Shown here: positions 51,312 to 61,814 of the stretch, in pieces
Numbering within the stretch: position 1 is the first letter of the stretch
Layout: each line of letters starts with the position of its first letter
Origin: Afipia clevelandensis ATCC 49720
GTDB taxonomy: Bacteria; Pseudomonadota; Alphaproteobacteria; Rhizobiales; Xanthobacteraceae
Assembly: GCF_000336555.1 (NCBI RefSeq)
Contig: NZ_KB375281.1
Location: 2,112,030-2,176,029 of the forward strand
Length of the DNA stretch: 64,000 nucleotides
Direction of reading: 5' to 3'
The notes under the pieces: model-generated
The model's database searches: none
What the model was told of the DNA's origin: nothing
Seen by the model: only the letters and a program-made list of their open reading frames with translations
Translations under genes and position numbers: made by a program

Positions 51312-51654
51312 CGCGATACGGCCTTCGCAGGCAGGTCAAAATATGCGGCGATGGTCATGCGCGGGTCCGGCTGGAGAAACAGTTCCAGACCTAAGCACCG
51401 GGGGCATAATTCCAGGTAAATTCCGCCGCAAACGCATCGGGCTGCGCTAGTGCGATATCCGGAATCAGACCGAAAACGCGGTCCCACGATGCGGAAAAGC
51501 CATGGCGCGCGGCGGCACGAGCCATTGAAACCGCGATCCATCGGGTCTATCGTTAAGGCTGTTCCGAGGGGGGCTCCGGCGTGGAGCTGAGATACCGCAG
51601 AATGCGCGGTGACCCTTTGAACCTGATCCGGGTCATGCCGGCGAAGGGACAGGG
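51312..51654. other. Divergent gap upstream of thiO
   Basis: These 343 bases separate the membrane protein gene from thiO. The distal 100 bases are the TPP riboswitch. The remaining bases (51312-51556) show no supported gene; the thi promoter is expected just before the riboswitch, but no clear -35/-10 pair could be fixed. Confidence 0.55.
51557..51653 (+). promoter_or_regulatory. TPP riboswitch (THI element)
   Basis: Thiamine pyrophosphate-sensing leader. The conserved parts are visible in order: GGGGGGCTCC at 51568-51577, CTGAGA at 51587-51592, GACCCTTTGAACCTGATC at 51611-51628 and GGGTCATGCCGGCGAAGGGA at 51630-51649. The last helix runs into AGGGACAGGG, which is also the thiO ribosome site, and the start codon follows at once at 51655. 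Ligand binding should therefore hide the ribosome site and shut off translation, rather than act by a separate terminator. Confidence 0.95.
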
Positions 51655-52677
51655 ATGTATCGAGACACGTCATCATCTCCGCGAGGAGACTCTTCCGTCA
51701 ATATCATCGGCGCGGGCATTGCCGGCACATGGCATGCGCTGCTGTTCGCGCGCGCGGGCTATGACGTCACCCTGCATGAACGCGATGACGCGGCAATGAC
51801 GCAGGCGACCAGCCACTGGGCTGGCGGCATGCTGGCGCCGTGGTGCGAGCGCGAGGCGTCCGAGCCCGTTATCACGCGGCTTGGCATCCGTTCGCTCGAT
51901 CTGTGGCGCGAGCAGGTGCCCGAAACGCCGTTCAATGGCTCGCTGGTGGTGGCGCATCCGCGCGACCGCACCGATTTCGAGCGCTTCGCAAGACTCACCA
52001 CCGATTACGAACGCCTCGATGCGTCCGGCATCGCCAATGTCGAGCCATCGCTTGACGGACGCTTCCGCGAAGCACTGCTATTCCCCGGCGAAGGTCATGT
52101 CGAGCCCCGCGCCGTTCTGCCGAAGCTGCACGCGAAGCTCGCAGAAGCGGGTGCGACCATCAGCTTCGGCAGCGACCGGAAGCCTGAAGATATCGCAGAC
52201 GGCATCGTGATCGACTGCCGTGGCTTGAGCGCGCGGGACAGGTTTCCCGAACTGCGCGGCGTCAAGGGCGAACTGGTGATCGTCGAGACCCCGGAGATTC
52301 AACTCTCGCGCCCGGTGCGGCTGCTGCATCCGCGCTGGCCGCTGTATATCATTCCGCGTGACGGCAACCGCTTTATGATCGGCGCGACCTCGATCGAGAG
52401 CGAGGACACCGGCGTCAGCGTGCGCTCCGCGCTCGAACTGCTGACGGCTGCCTATGCCGTCCACCCGGCATTCGCCGAGGCGCGCATTCTCGAAATCGGC
52501 GCAGGCCTGCGCCCCGCCTTCCCTGACAACCTGCCGCGCATCGCGATCGACGCGAAGCGCATTTCCGTCAACGGGCTTTATCGCCACGGCTTCCTGCTGG
52601 CCCCTGCCCTTGCGGAACTGACGCTCGCTTATGTCGAGCGCGGCGCGATCGACAACGAGGTAATGCAATGGTCCTGA
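51655..52677 (+). CDS. thiO: Glycine oxidase ThiO
   Basis: FAD-dependent oxidase that makes dehydroglycine for the thiazole ring under aerobic conditions. The FAD-binding motif NIIGAGIAGTWHALLFARAG begins at about residue 15. Other DAO-family marks are HWAGGMLAPWCE and, near the end, the ALAELTLAYVE helix. Length is 340 residues. The first 14 residues before the Rossmann strand are probably unstructured. It is the first gene of the thi operon and overlaps thiS by ten bases. ThiH, the anaerobic alternative, is not seen. Confidence 0.92.
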   Translation: MYRDTSSSPRGDSSVNIIGAGIAGTWHALLFARAGYDVTLHERDDAAMTQATSHWAGGMLAPWCEREASEPVITRLGIRSLDLWREQVPETPFNGSLVVAHPRDRTDFERFARLTTDYERLDASGIANVEPSLDGRFREALLFPGEGHVEPRAVLPKLHAKLAEAGATISFGSDRKPEDIADGIVIDCRGLSARDRFPELRGVKGELVIVETPEIQLSRPVRLLHPRWPLYIIPRDGNRFMIGATSIESEDTGVSVRSALELLTAAYAVHPAFAEARILEIGAGLRPAFPDNLPRIAIDAKRISVNGLYRHGFLLAPALAELTLAYVERGAIDNEVMQWS

Positions 52678-52865
52678 TCGTCAACGGAGAGCGTATCGAG
52701 ACGAAAGCCACGCGCGTCGACGCGCTGCTGGCTGAACTCGATTACGAAGGCACACACCTCGCCGTCGCGGTGAACTACGACGTGGTGCCGCGCGCCCGCT
52801 GGGCCGAGACCACGCTCAACGACAACGATTCGGTTGAAATCCTCACGCCAAGGCAGGGAGGGTAA
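52668..52865 (+). CDS. thiS: Sulfur carrier protein ThiS
   Basis: Small ubiquitin-like carrier of 65 residues whose C-terminal glycine is thiocarboxylated to donate sulfur to the thiazole. It ends in PRQGG, with the obligatory Gly-Gly. The N-terminus VNGERIETKATRVDALLAEL and ILTPRQGG fit the fold. It overlaps thiO by ten bases. ThiF, which activates ThiS, is not in this window. Confidence 0.95.
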   Translation: MVLIVNGERIETKATRVDALLAELDYEGTHLAVAVNYDVVPRARWAETTLNDNDSVEILTPRQGG

Positions 52866-52884
52866 CGATGGCTCTCTTTCCGTC

Positions 52885-52904
52885 GTCCCGGCGCAGGCCG
52901 GGAC
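52885..52904. repeat. Short dispersed hairpin repeat
   Basis: GTCCCGGC and GCCGGGAC pair around GCAG. This unit is recognisably a common dispersed hairpin of alphaproteobacterial genomes. It lies just after thiS, beside the larger repeat at 52914. Confidence 0.6.
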
Positions 52905-52913
52905 CCACCTTTT

Positions 52914-53034
52914 ACCTCTCCCCGTTTACGGGGAGAGGTCGAAGCCTGAGCCGCGCGAAGGCTTCGGGTGAGGGGCGAGTGCCCGCACTCGATGCCCCTC
53001 ACCCCAACCCTCTCCCCGTAAACGGGGAGAGGGA
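52914..53034. repeat. Dispersed palindromic repeat (BIME-like), thiS-thiG gap
   Basis: Two hairpins CCTCTCCCCGT...ACGGGGAGAGG in opposite orientation flank a middle in which GGGTGAGGGGC faces GCCCCTCACCC. It shares architecture and core sequence with 28083-28195. It lies inside the thi operon between thiS and thiG. A 66-codon frame across it is an artefact of the repeat. Confidence 0.82.
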
Positions 53035-53064
53035 GCTACGCGCAATCGCGCGCGGAGGGATGTC

Positions 53065-53853
53065 ATGAGCAAAGTGAATTTCTACGGCAAGGAATTTTCC
53101 TCGCGCCTTTTGATCGGCAGCGCGCTCTATCCGTCGCCGAAGATCATGCAGGACGCGATCCGCGCCGCGGGCAGCCAGATCGTCACCGTGTCCGTGCGCC
53201 GCGAAAGCGCCGGCGGAAAGACCGGCGACCAGTTCTGGTCGCTGATCCGCGAGCTTGGCGTCACCGTTCTGCCGAATACCGCAGGCTGCAAGAGCGTGCG
53301 CGAGGCTGTCACCACGGCGAAGCTCGCCCGCGAACTGTTCAACACACCGTGGATCAAGCTGGAAGTCATCGCCGACGACGAGACGCTGCAGCCCGATGTG
53401 GTCGGCCTCGTGGAAGCCGCATCCATCCTGATCAAGGATGGCTTCGAGGTGTTTCCCTATTGCACCGAAGACCTGAGCGTCGCGATGAGGCTGGTCGATG
53501 CCGGCTGCAAGGTGGTGATGCCATGGGCCTCGCCGATCGGCAGCGCGCGCGGCATCACCAATCGCGATGCCTTGAAGCTGCTGCGCGCCCGCTTCCCCGA
53601 CATCACGCTCGTGGTCGATGCCGGGATCGGCGCACCGTCGCATGCCGCCGAAGCCTTCGAGCTGGGCTATGACGCCGTGCTGCTCAACACCGCCATCGCC
53701 AAGGCCGACGATCCGGTCGCCATGGGTCATGCGTTCCGCCTTGCCGCCGAAGCCGGACGATCCGGCTTCGAGGCGGGCCTGATGGGCGCGCGCGATTTCG
53801 CCTCTCCGTCAACCCCTGTCGTTGGGACACCGTTCTGGCATGCCGTATCCTGA
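53065..53853 (+). CDS. thiG: Thiazole synthase ThiG
   Basis: TIM-barrel enzyme that forms the thiazole phosphate from deoxyxylulose phosphate, dehydroglycine and ThiS thiocarboxylate. The probable Schiff-base lysine is K98 in TPWIKLEVI. Other conserved parts are [30 protein letters not shown] and [15 protein letters not shown]. Length is 262 residues. It follows thiS after a 199-base gap filled by repeats, and overlaps the thiE start by about 14 bases. Confidence 0.97.
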   Translation: MSKVNFYGKEFSSRLLIGSALYPSPKIMQDAIRAAGSQIVTVSVRRESAGGKTGDQFWSLIRELGVTVLPNTAGCKSVREAVTTAKLARELFNTPWIKLEVIADDETLQPDVVGLVEAASILIKDGFEVFPYCTEDLSVAMRLVDAGCKVVMPWASPIGSARGITNRDALKLLRARFPDITLVVDAGIGAPSHAAEAFELGYDAVLLNTAIAKADDPVAMGHAFRLAAEAGRSGFEAGLMGARDFASPSTPVVGTPFWHAVS

Positions 53854-54448
53854 TCGTTTCTATCCTGTTGTCGATAGCGTCGCATGGGTGGCGCGGCTGA
53901 CCAGGCTCGGCGTCGGCACCGTGCAACTGCGCGCCAAGAATCTCGACGACGCAGCCGCCCTCGCCATCGTGAAAGAGGCATTGGCCGTCACCAAGGGCAC
54001 GCAGACAAAACTCGTGGTCAATGATTACTGGCGCGCGGCCATCGATGCCGGTGCGCAGCATCTTCATCTGGGTCAGGAAGACCTCGACACCGCGGACGTT
54101 CACGCCATTCGCCGGGCGGGACTGACGCTGGGGCTTTCCACGCACGATGAAGACGAACTCGACAACGCGCTGGCCTACAAGCCGGACTACATCGCGCTCG
54201 GCCCGATCTACGAGACCACACTGAAGAAAATGCGCTTCGCGCCGCAGGGCATCGAGCGCATCACCGCCTGGAAGCTGCTGATCGGCGACATTCCGCTGGT
54301 TGCCATCGGCGGCATCAAGCTCGAACAGGCCGACATGATTTTCGCCGCCGGCGCCAATTCCATCGCCGTCGTTAGCGACGTCACCCAGAATCCCGATCCG
54401 GACGCACGCGTGCGCGCCTGGCTCGACACGACAGCGGAGATGGCGTGA
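53840..54448 (+). CDS. thiE: Thiamine phosphate synthase ThiE
   Basis: Couples the thiazole and pyrimidine halves to make thiamine phosphate. Family marks are [10 protein letters not shown] near the start, the pyrophosphate-binding [24 protein letters not shown], quoted by its core [19 protein letters not shown], and [21 protein letters not shown] closes the barrel. The ATG at 53840 gives [12 protein letters not shown]; a TTG at 53822 is in frame. It overlaps thiG by 14 bases. Length 202 residues. Confidence 0.95.
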   Translation: MPYPDRFYPVVDSVAWVARLTRLGVGTVQLRAKNLDDAAALAIVKEALAVTKGTQTKLVVNDYWRAAIDAGAQHLHLGQEDLDTADVHAIRRAGLTLGLSTHDEDELDNALAYKPDYIALGPIYETTLKKMRFAPQGIERITAWKLLIGDIPLVAIGGIKLEQADMIFAAGANSIAVVSDVTQNPDPDARVRAWLDTTAEMA

Positions 54449-54465
54449 TGCGAGCAGGAAACATC

Positions 54466-56516
<2,051 letters not shown>

Positions 56517-56522
56517 ACGAAC

Positions 56523-56621
56523 ACCTCATGGTGAGGAGCGCGGCAACGCCGCGCGTCTCGAACCATGGGCCGCCCTCGTCCTTCGAGACGCATCGCTACG
56601 CGATGCTCCTCAGGATGAGGT
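56523..56621. repeat. Dispersed palindromic repeat after thiC
   Basis: Inverted pairs CCTCATGGTGAGG/CCTCAGGATGAGG and GCGTCTCGAACCATG/CCTTCGAGACGC form a third repeat family, distinct from those at 52914 and 54466. It lies between the thiC stop and its terminator, so it would be transcribed. Confidence 0.8.
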
Positions 56622-56655
56622 CCGGTTGTTGCGCCAGAACATCCAGCAAATTTAG

Positions 56656-56679
56656 GGCCGGGATACTCCCGGCCTTTTT
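56656..56679 (+). terminator. Rho-independent terminator of the thi operon
   Basis: A perfect 8-bp stem GGCCGGGA/TCCCGGCC with a three-base loop is followed by TTTTT. It is 139 bases after thiC. Confidence 0.9.
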
Positions 56680-56783
56680 GTTTGCGCGAGCGCATCCGCA
56701 ACGGCGCTGTCGCAATCGCGGAATTGAAGCTGTCGTCCAAACGCTGCTAAAAATGCGCAACGCAGAATCATGGAGCGCAGCAG

Positions 56784-57308
56784 GTGGTGAAAGATACAAC
56801 GCGGCAGGCGCGGCCCGGCCCGCAGGGACCGCAAGGCAAGCCCGGACATCCCGGCCCGCAGGGTCATCCCGGCCGCCCCGGTCCCGAAGGCCCGCGCGGC
56901 AAGACCGGATTACCGGGCAAGACAGGCGCGCAGGGAAAACCGGGACCGCAGGGAAAAGCCGGTCCGCAGGGCAAGGCGGGTGTCCCCGGAAAGCCGGGCG
57001 CGCAGGGTCCGCGCGGCGCGGAAGGGCCGCAAGGCAAGCAAGGTGCCGTCGGCGCACAGGGTCCGCGCGGTGAGCAAGGCTCTCCCGGCCGCCTGCCCTC
57101 GTTCGAGGAAATCCTGCCGTGGCTGGAGACGATCTTCGACGCCTACGAAGAGCACCGCGCCAGGCGCGCGCGTGAAGCTGCGGAGCGCGAGGAACGCGAA
57201 GCTGCCGAGCGCCATGCCGCCGAACTCGCCGCCCGCGCGTTTGAGGCGAGCGAGGATGACGACGACCATCACGACAAGAAGAAGAAAAAGAAGAAGGACA
57301 AGCGGTAA
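56784..57308 (+). CDS. Bacterial collagen-like protein
   Basis: Product of 174 residues with 31 unbroken Gly-X-Y triplets (about residues 12-104), many with Pro at X and Gln, Lys or Arg at Y. This would form a short collagen triple helix. A helical region (about 108-160), rich in Glu, Arg and Ala, could be a coiled-coil trimerisation domain. The tail is acidic, then His, then nearly all lysine. No signal peptide or anchor is visible, so the location is uncertain. The start is a GTG, either 56784 or 56787; there is no ATG in frame. Function is unknown. Confidence 0.78.
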   Translation: MVKDTTRQARPGPQGPQGKPGHPGPQGHPGRPGPEGPRGKTGLPGKTGAQGKPGPQGKAGPQGKAGVPGKPGAQGPRGAEGPQGKQGAVGAQGPRGEQGSPGRLPSFEEILPWLETIFDAYEEHRARRAREAAEREEREAAERHAAELAARAFEASEDDDDHHDKKKKKKKDKR

Positions 57309-57416
57309 GATATGAGGCCGGAGGCAGGTTCCAGCCTCAGGAATTTCGCAGCGGTGATCGAACCGCATGGCACGTCCGCCCGACAGAGTATCAGGTTTAA
57401 AAGGGACAGCAGAACC

Positions 57417-58370
57417 ATGCGCAGCACATCAACCGCTACAAGCGCTCTCATCGCCACAGCCCTCGCGGTATCCATGGCGTCGCAGGTTTCCGCGCAAACA
57501 AAGCAATCCGCACCCAACGCCGAAGCGTCGCTCACCGAAAAAATGAACGCCTATGTGGGCTGTATCAACCGCCTGTCCGAGCGGTCCTATAGTTCGCGCA
57601 GCCGCTATTTCAGTTGGGCGAGGCCGAGCGGGCCGACCGGCAAGGAGCGGATCATCTACGGCACCTATACGATCTACGACACCTCCGACTGCCGCAAGAA
57701 TGTCGAGCAGGCCAATGCGCTGGAGCCGCGCGATGCCGAACTGGAAGCCGCAGGCTCCGCTTACGCCGACGTGGTGAGCAAGCTCGAGCCGCTGCTGAAG
57801 GAAGCCGACGACTACTACACGCAGGAGAACTATAAAGACGACAAGATGGCCAAGGGGAAAGCGATGCATCCCCGGCTCGTCGCGGCGTGGGATGCCTTCG
57901 CCAAGGCAGACAAGGACCTGCGGAAGAATGTCGAACTCATCAACGACAAGCGCGCGCTGCAACGGCTGGCCGCCATCGAGCAGAGCGAGGGCCGCAAGGC
58001 GCGCTATCATGTCGAAGCGACCATGATCCAGGCCAAGCGCGTGCTGCGGACGCAGAATGTCGACAAACCCGATCTCGCCGCGCTGACGCAGGCATTGAAC
58101 GACTACGAAGCCGCCGCGAAGGATCTCGAAACCGCGGCAGGCGCCGATGACGGCAAGAAGATCGGCTCGATGTTTGTCAGCAGCACGAAATCATTCCTGA
58201 CCTCGGCGAAGCAGCTCATGCGCCGGATTCGCGACAAGACGCCTTACAGCCAGGGCGACAGGATGATGATCAACGCCGGCAGCGGTTGGATGATCGAAGG
58301 AACACCGGAAAGGCTGCTGCGCGATTACAACCAGCTCATCGACGCCTACAATCGCGGCGCGCGGATCTAG
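57417..58370 (+). CDS. Exported DUF3829 protein
   Basis: Secreted or periplasmic protein of 317 residues, function unknown. A signal peptide ends near SQVSAQT. The mature part is mainly helical and matches the YiiG/DUF3829 family: EKMNAYVGCINRLSERS near the start, then LLKEADDYYTQENYKDD and YNQLIDAYNRGARI at the end. The ATG at 57417, preceded by AAGGGA, is preferred over an in-frame ATG at 57312, since only the former gives a normal signal peptide. It may be co-transcribed with the collagen-like gene, 108 bases upstream. Confidence 0.82.
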   Translation: MRSTSTATSALIATALAVSMASQVSAQTKQSAPNAEASLTEKMNAYVGCINRLSERSYSSRSRYFSWARPSGPTGKERIIYGTYTIYDTSDCRKNVEQANALEPRDAELEAAGSAYADVVSKLEPLLKEADDYYTQENYKDDKMAKGKAMHPRLVAAWDAFAKADKDLRKNVELINDKRALQRLAAIEQSEGRKARYHVEATMIQAKRVLRTQNVDKPDLAALTQALNDYEAAAKDLETAAGADDGKKIGSMFVSSTKSFLTSAKQLMRRIRDKTPYSQGDRMMINAGSGWMIEGTPERLLRDYNQLIDAYNRGARI

Positions 58371-58695
58371 GCTGAAAATTAGAGGTTTGCTCGCCTCGCC
58401 TGACCGGCGCAAGGCTAACAAGCCGAACATTTGAGCCGCCGCTGCGTTCCTTGCGCTACGATCTCACACCTCGCGACAATTCCGCGCATGCTTTGCCATG
58501 AGTCTTACCATTCCTTCACATCAGGAACGATGACATCCGCCTGCTGTTGACCCGCGTAACATTTCAAATGTTGCGCGACGCTTGCGGGAGGAAAATTTCA
58601 TGCGGACGAAGCTCGTCGATACGTCGGCGACAACCTGAAGAGCGTCCGAATGCGAATCCGCGACGGCAAAGTCATCGTTTGAGAAAGGATATGCC
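58371..58695. other. Intergenic region with a possible decayed micro-gene
   Basis: These 325 bases hold no full gene. At 58600 an ATG with a near-ideal ribosome site (GGGAGGAAAATTTC) opens only 12 codons. In the frame one base away a further peptide, ending VRMRIRDGKVIV, runs to a stop at 58681, just before the next gene. A one-base frameshift in a very small gene would explain this. The rest of the gap shows nothing I recognise. Confidence 0.4.
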
Positions 58696-58995
58696 ATGAA
58701 GAAAATCTTGCTGGCCGCGGCCATTGTGCTCGGCGGATACGGATCGGCGGCGGCGCTTCCGGCTCCGGCGGCATCCGCTCCGTCGATCGGCGCCCCCGCA
58801 CAGGCGCAGACACTGCAACTCGTGAAGATGAAGCGGCATCACCGACATCATCACTGGCGACGCCATCATCACTGGAACAGGCCCCACTTCAATCGCTACG
58901 AGCGATATCGCGGCTGGCGGCGTTATCACGCGCGGCCGTATAACTGGCACAGGCGCGGTTGCGTGATGGTCGGCCCGCTCTGGTTCTGTCCATAA
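58696..58995 (+). CDS. Small exported His-rich protein
   Basis: Protein of 99 residues. A signal peptide (about 1-20) is followed by an Ala/Pro-rich segment, then a basic region with many His, Arg, Trp and Tyr (MKRHHRHHHWRRHHHW, 45-60). It ends CVMVGPLWFCP, where two cysteines may form a disulfide. Small proteins with this C-terminus are frequent in this bacterial order. Metal binding is possible. Function is unknown. AGAAAGGA precedes the ATG. Confidence 0.72.
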   Translation: MKKILLAAAIVLGGYGSAAALPAPAASAPSIGAPAQAQTLQLVKMKRHHRHHHWRRHHHWNRPHFNRYERYRGWRRYHARPYNWHRRGCVMVGPLWFCP

Positions 58996-59009
58996 CCGCA
59001 TCGAAAGCA

Positions 59010-59041
59010 AAAAATGCCGCATCGAAAGATGCGGCATTTTT
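59010..59041. terminator. Bidirectional terminator
   Basis: A 14-bp perfect stem, AAAAATGCCGCATC with its complement, closes on GAAA. T runs on both strands let it serve the His-rich gene and the convergent gene at 59072. Confidence 0.9.
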
Positions 59042-59071
59042 CGTCTGTTGAACGGATGCTGATCGCGGCCG

Positions 59072-59509
59072 TTATTTCAGCGTGATCGCGAGACCACTCA
59101 GGTCGGCGTTCGCCATCAGACCGGTCTGCTGGCCGGAGAGTTCGAGCACCGCGCCTTTCTGGTTGGTGAGCACAATCGCGCGCGCACCGCGGCCCACCGC
59201 AATGCCTGCGCCCGCCGCGCCGTAGACACCGGCGACATCCGACGGACGGTTGATATTGCTGACGCGGCCGCGCAGCACGGTCTTCGATCCGCCGAACACC
59301 AGACCGTAATCAATACCGCCGGTGGACAGCGCATAGTTCCGGCCGCGGAAGTTCAGCGTGCCCGTTCCGCCCGAGCCGCCGATGAACCATCCGGCCTTGT
59401 AGATCACGAGCGAGACACTGCCGCTGTCAGCATGAGCGGACGAGAGGCCCGCTCCGAAAACAGCGGCGACAGCAATCAGCATGGCGCGAATGGCGGATGG
59501 CAAACGCAT
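59072..59509 (-). CDS. Small exported glycine-rich protein of unknown function
   Basis: Product of 145 residues. The signal peptide (about 1-27) ends near SSAHADS. The mature part is rich in Gly and beta-forming residues: YKAGWFIGGSGGTGTL, GVYGAAGAGIAVGRGARAIVL and VLELSGQQTGLM. It has no cysteine. I cannot assign it to a family with confidence, although lipid-binding SYLF-like folds have similar glycine-rich beta patterns. It probably has its own promoter, since 248 bases separate it from the divergent methyltransferase. Confidence 0.7.
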   Translation of the reverse strand: MRLPSAIRAMLIAVAAVFGAGLSSAHADSGSVSLVIYKAGWFIGGSGGTGTLNFRGRNYALSTGGIDYGLVFGGSKTVLRGRVSNINRPSDVAGVYGAAGAGIAVGRGARAIVLTNQKGAVLELSGQQTGLMANADLSGLAITLK

Positions 59510-59757
59510 GATATCTCTCCGGATTGATGTGGCAGATATTGATGTGACAGACGAGGTGAGCGGGCAAATGTTTGCAAATGAAGCGGCACAACCGAATCAA
59601 CTCTAGCGCATCACGCGGTTTCGGAAAACGCTCATGACGCAAGCGGAACTCTAAACCCGCAGGATCGGTCAACAGGTTTGACGGCTCCGCAGGTTTCACC
59701 GCGCGTCATTCTGTTGTTAAATCGATTCGGTTTCAGAACGACCAACGGGAGGTTTCT

Positions 59758-60456
59758 GTGAATCGCGCTGAATGGGATCTGCACGCCGCCAAATTCGAGT
59801 CGATGGTGTGCGACATCGTCACCGATGAAACCGGCAGCCAGATGCCGCGCTTCGTTGCGTCGGCCTGCCGCTCGCGAAAGAATCTCGAACTGGTCGATCT
59901 CGGCTGCGGTGTCGGAAGTTTTGTGAAGAAGTTCGGACATCGCTTCGAGAAAATCACCGGCATCGACTTCGCGCCGCGCATCGTCGCGCGCGCGAAGAAG
60001 CGCTGCGGCGAGATGCCGAACGCGACATGGCTGGCGATGGATGTGTGCAAGTCCGCGGACGTTCTCGGCCGCGTCGCCGATCTCTCGGTATGCCTGAATG
60101 TCATTACCTCGCCGCGCGAGGCCAAACGCGACGCTCTGTGGGCGACGCTGGCCGCGGTGACCAAGCCCGCGGGTCACGCGCTGGTCGTGGTGCCATCGAT
60201 GGAATCACAGTTGATGGTCAACAAGCTCGGAGCATCCGCTGACAAGATCAAGGCGGGCGGCCTCGTCAGCCGCGACGGCGTCTGGCAGAAATTCTACGAG
60301 CGGGATGAACTGATCTCCACCGTGTCGGAAAAGGGCTTCGACATCACCCGCATCGCGAAGGTCTATTATCCCTGGTCGGTGGACGGCCTGCGCAAGCCGC
60401 GCGGCTCGAAGCAGTTGCCGTGGGACTGGGGTTTTCTGGCGCAGCGCGCGGCCTGA
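59758..60456 (+). CDS. Class I SAM-dependent methyltransferase
   Basis: Protein of 232 residues with a Rossmann methyltransferase fold. Motif I is VDLGCGVGSFVKKFG (about 45-59), followed by ITGIDFAPRIVARAKKRCG and LSVCLNVITS. The start is a GTG with GGGAGG seven bases upstream. The substrate is not evident; similarity is to general Methyltransf_11/25 enzymes. Its neighbours give no clue. Confidence 0.85.
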   Translation: MNRAEWDLHAAKFESMVCDIVTDETGSQMPRFVASACRSRKNLELVDLGCGVGSFVKKFGHRFEKITGIDFAPRIVARAKKRCGEMPNATWLAMDVCKSADVLGRVADLSVCLNVITSPREAKRDALWATLAAVTKPAGHALVVVPSMESQLMVNKLGASADKIKAGGLVSRDGVWQKFYERDELISTVSEKGFDITRIAKVYYPWSVDGLRKPRGSKQLPWDWGFLAQRAA

Positions 60457-60460
60457 GGCA

Positions 60461-60895
60461 TCAGCCGCCGCGCGGGCACTCCTTGTAGCCGAACTCGTCG
60501 ATGATCCGCGCGCCGGAGATGGTGCTGAACTCCAGCCTCGTGAGATAGCCGTTCGCGACCACATACTGCCGCAGCTTGGCGTTATAGGCGTTGAGCATCC
60601 GCTGGGTCGAACCGGCGTTGATGACATACCGGTTGGGTCCGCGTCCGTGTCCGGCGTGAAACAGCAGCCGCGCGCTGCGCTCGACGCAGACGTTGCGGAC
60701 GCCGAGAAACAATGTGCAGTTCGACTGGCAATGACCGCGGATGCGAAACAGTTCGCCGGTGGCATTGGCCTGATCAATCGCCGGCTGGAATTTCTCGATC
60801 CAGCCGCCCATGGCAAAACGGTCGGAGGTGTCGGCACGGACCGGCGACGGCATCAAGGCGGACAGTATGAGAAGCAGGGCAGCGGCGAATTTCAT
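60461..60895 (-). CDS. Small periplasmic ClpP-like protein
   Basis: Exported protein of 144 residues. A signal peptide ends near PVRADT. The segment IRGHCQSNCTLFLGVRNVCVERSARLLFHAGH, quoted in part as GHCQSNCTLFLG and LLFHAGH, resembles ClpP/crotonase-like periplasmic proteins (COG3904 type), in which a serine in CxSxCT and a histidine in FH would be catalytic. Asparagine follows the serine where relatives usually have alanine. Activity is not established. The ATG at 60895 is preferred because it starts the signal peptide. It converges on the methyltransferase. Confidence 0.65.
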   Translation of the reverse strand: MKFAAALLLILSALMPSPVRADTSDRFAMGGWIEKFQPAIDQANATGELFRIRGHCQSNCTLFLGVRNVCVERSARLLFHAGHGRGPNRYVINAGSTQRMLNAYNAKLRQYVVANGYLTRLEFSTISGARIIDEFGYKECPRGG

Positions 60896-61262
60896 AGAAT
60901 ATCTCCGGCGCGAAATATCGCTGCAGGTTAACGTGTCATGGGCGGGCGGCAAGCCATTGCGCGACCACTTCCCCGGACATAGGTTGAATCAAGACGTGGA
61001 AGCTGCCCGACGTTGAGTCGGCGCTTTACTGCCAGACAGCCGATGCAAACACTCAGGAAGTGGATTGTGACATGTTGGCGGAAATTTTCCTTTTAAGACT
61101 TGAAGCCCTGATGCGGGTTGAAGCCAGCGAACAGCGCGCTGGGTCTGACGATCCACGCTTTGTCCCTGTTGCTCTGCCGCACTGAGCTTCGCCGCGCCCC
61201 GCGCAGGTTGCCTCGTATCGGCCTGCCTGACACCTCGAAGGTCCGTACAGGTTACCCGAGGC
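60896..61262. other. Intergenic region without recognised gene
   Basis: These 367 bases lie upstream of the ClpP-like gene and downstream of the DUF2277 gene, both on the minus strand. I find no supported gene, RNA or strong hairpin. The section at 61070-61100 is AT-rich. Confidence 0.5.
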
Positions 61263-61538
61263 TTATCCTGTCTGCCCGAACCGTGCCCGGTTGCGCTCCC
61301 GCGCCTTCTCCGCCTCGGTCTCGCGGTCGCGTGGCGGGGCATGGGTGTGCAGCGAGGCCAGCAGCTTGCGCGCACTGGCGGACACCTCGGCGACCGCGAG
61401 ATCGAACGCGGCTTCATTGGCCTTTGAGGGCGCATTGAAGCCGGAGAGCTTGCGCACGAACTGCAGCGCCGAGGCATGAATCTCGTCCTCGGTGGCGGGC
61501 GGCTCGAAATTGAACAGCGTCTTGATGTTGCGGCACAT
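61263..61538 (-). CDS. DUF2277 family protein
   Basis: Cytoplasmic protein of 91 residues that matches the conserved small family DUF2277: it begins MCRNIKTLFNFEPPATEDEI, contains ALQFVRKLSGFNAPSKANE, and ends basic. The function of the family is unknown. The N-terminal MCRNI is highly typical. It is a single gene with no clear operon partner. Confidence 0.88.
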   Translation of the reverse strand: MCRNIKTLFNFEPPATEDEIHASALQFVRKLSGFNAPSKANEAAFDLAVAEVSASARKLLASLHTHAPPRDRETEAEKARERNRARFGQTG

Positions 61539-61710
61539 GGTGCATTCCTTCCCAAGGCTGGCGCAGTACAGGCGCGCATTTCAGCGAATTTCGGACAAAG
61601 GCACGAGCAAATTCTGGGCACGCCGTGATGGCGAGCCTGAATTCCGCAGCGATCTCCTCCGGTTCCGTCAAAGTTCCTTTTTCAAGGTCCGTGAACGGGT
61701 TAGCCGCGAA

Positions 61711-61729
61711 TTAGGATTTCATTAACCAT
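61711..61729. promoter_or_regulatory. Candidate CtrA box upstream of the Fis-type gene
   Basis: The plus strand reads TTAG-N7-TTAACCAT, one mismatch from TTAA-N7-TTAAC with the extended second half complete. It ends 85 bases before the start of the orphan Fis-type gene, a normal distance for an activator site. Unproven. Confidence 0.45.
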
Positions 61730-61814
61730 ATCGGCCCACCCTCGATCCATCTCGGGCTGGGATCGCTGACTTGACCATGCTGCCGTTGCAGTACGGCCTT
61801 TTACGGAGGTCGCA

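Noticed and set aside
52868-53068. A 66-codon frame between thiS and thiG
   Set aside because: It is read through the dispersed repeat and gives the familiar repeat-derived peptide pattern (SPFTGRGR...[11 protein letters not shown]), not a protein.
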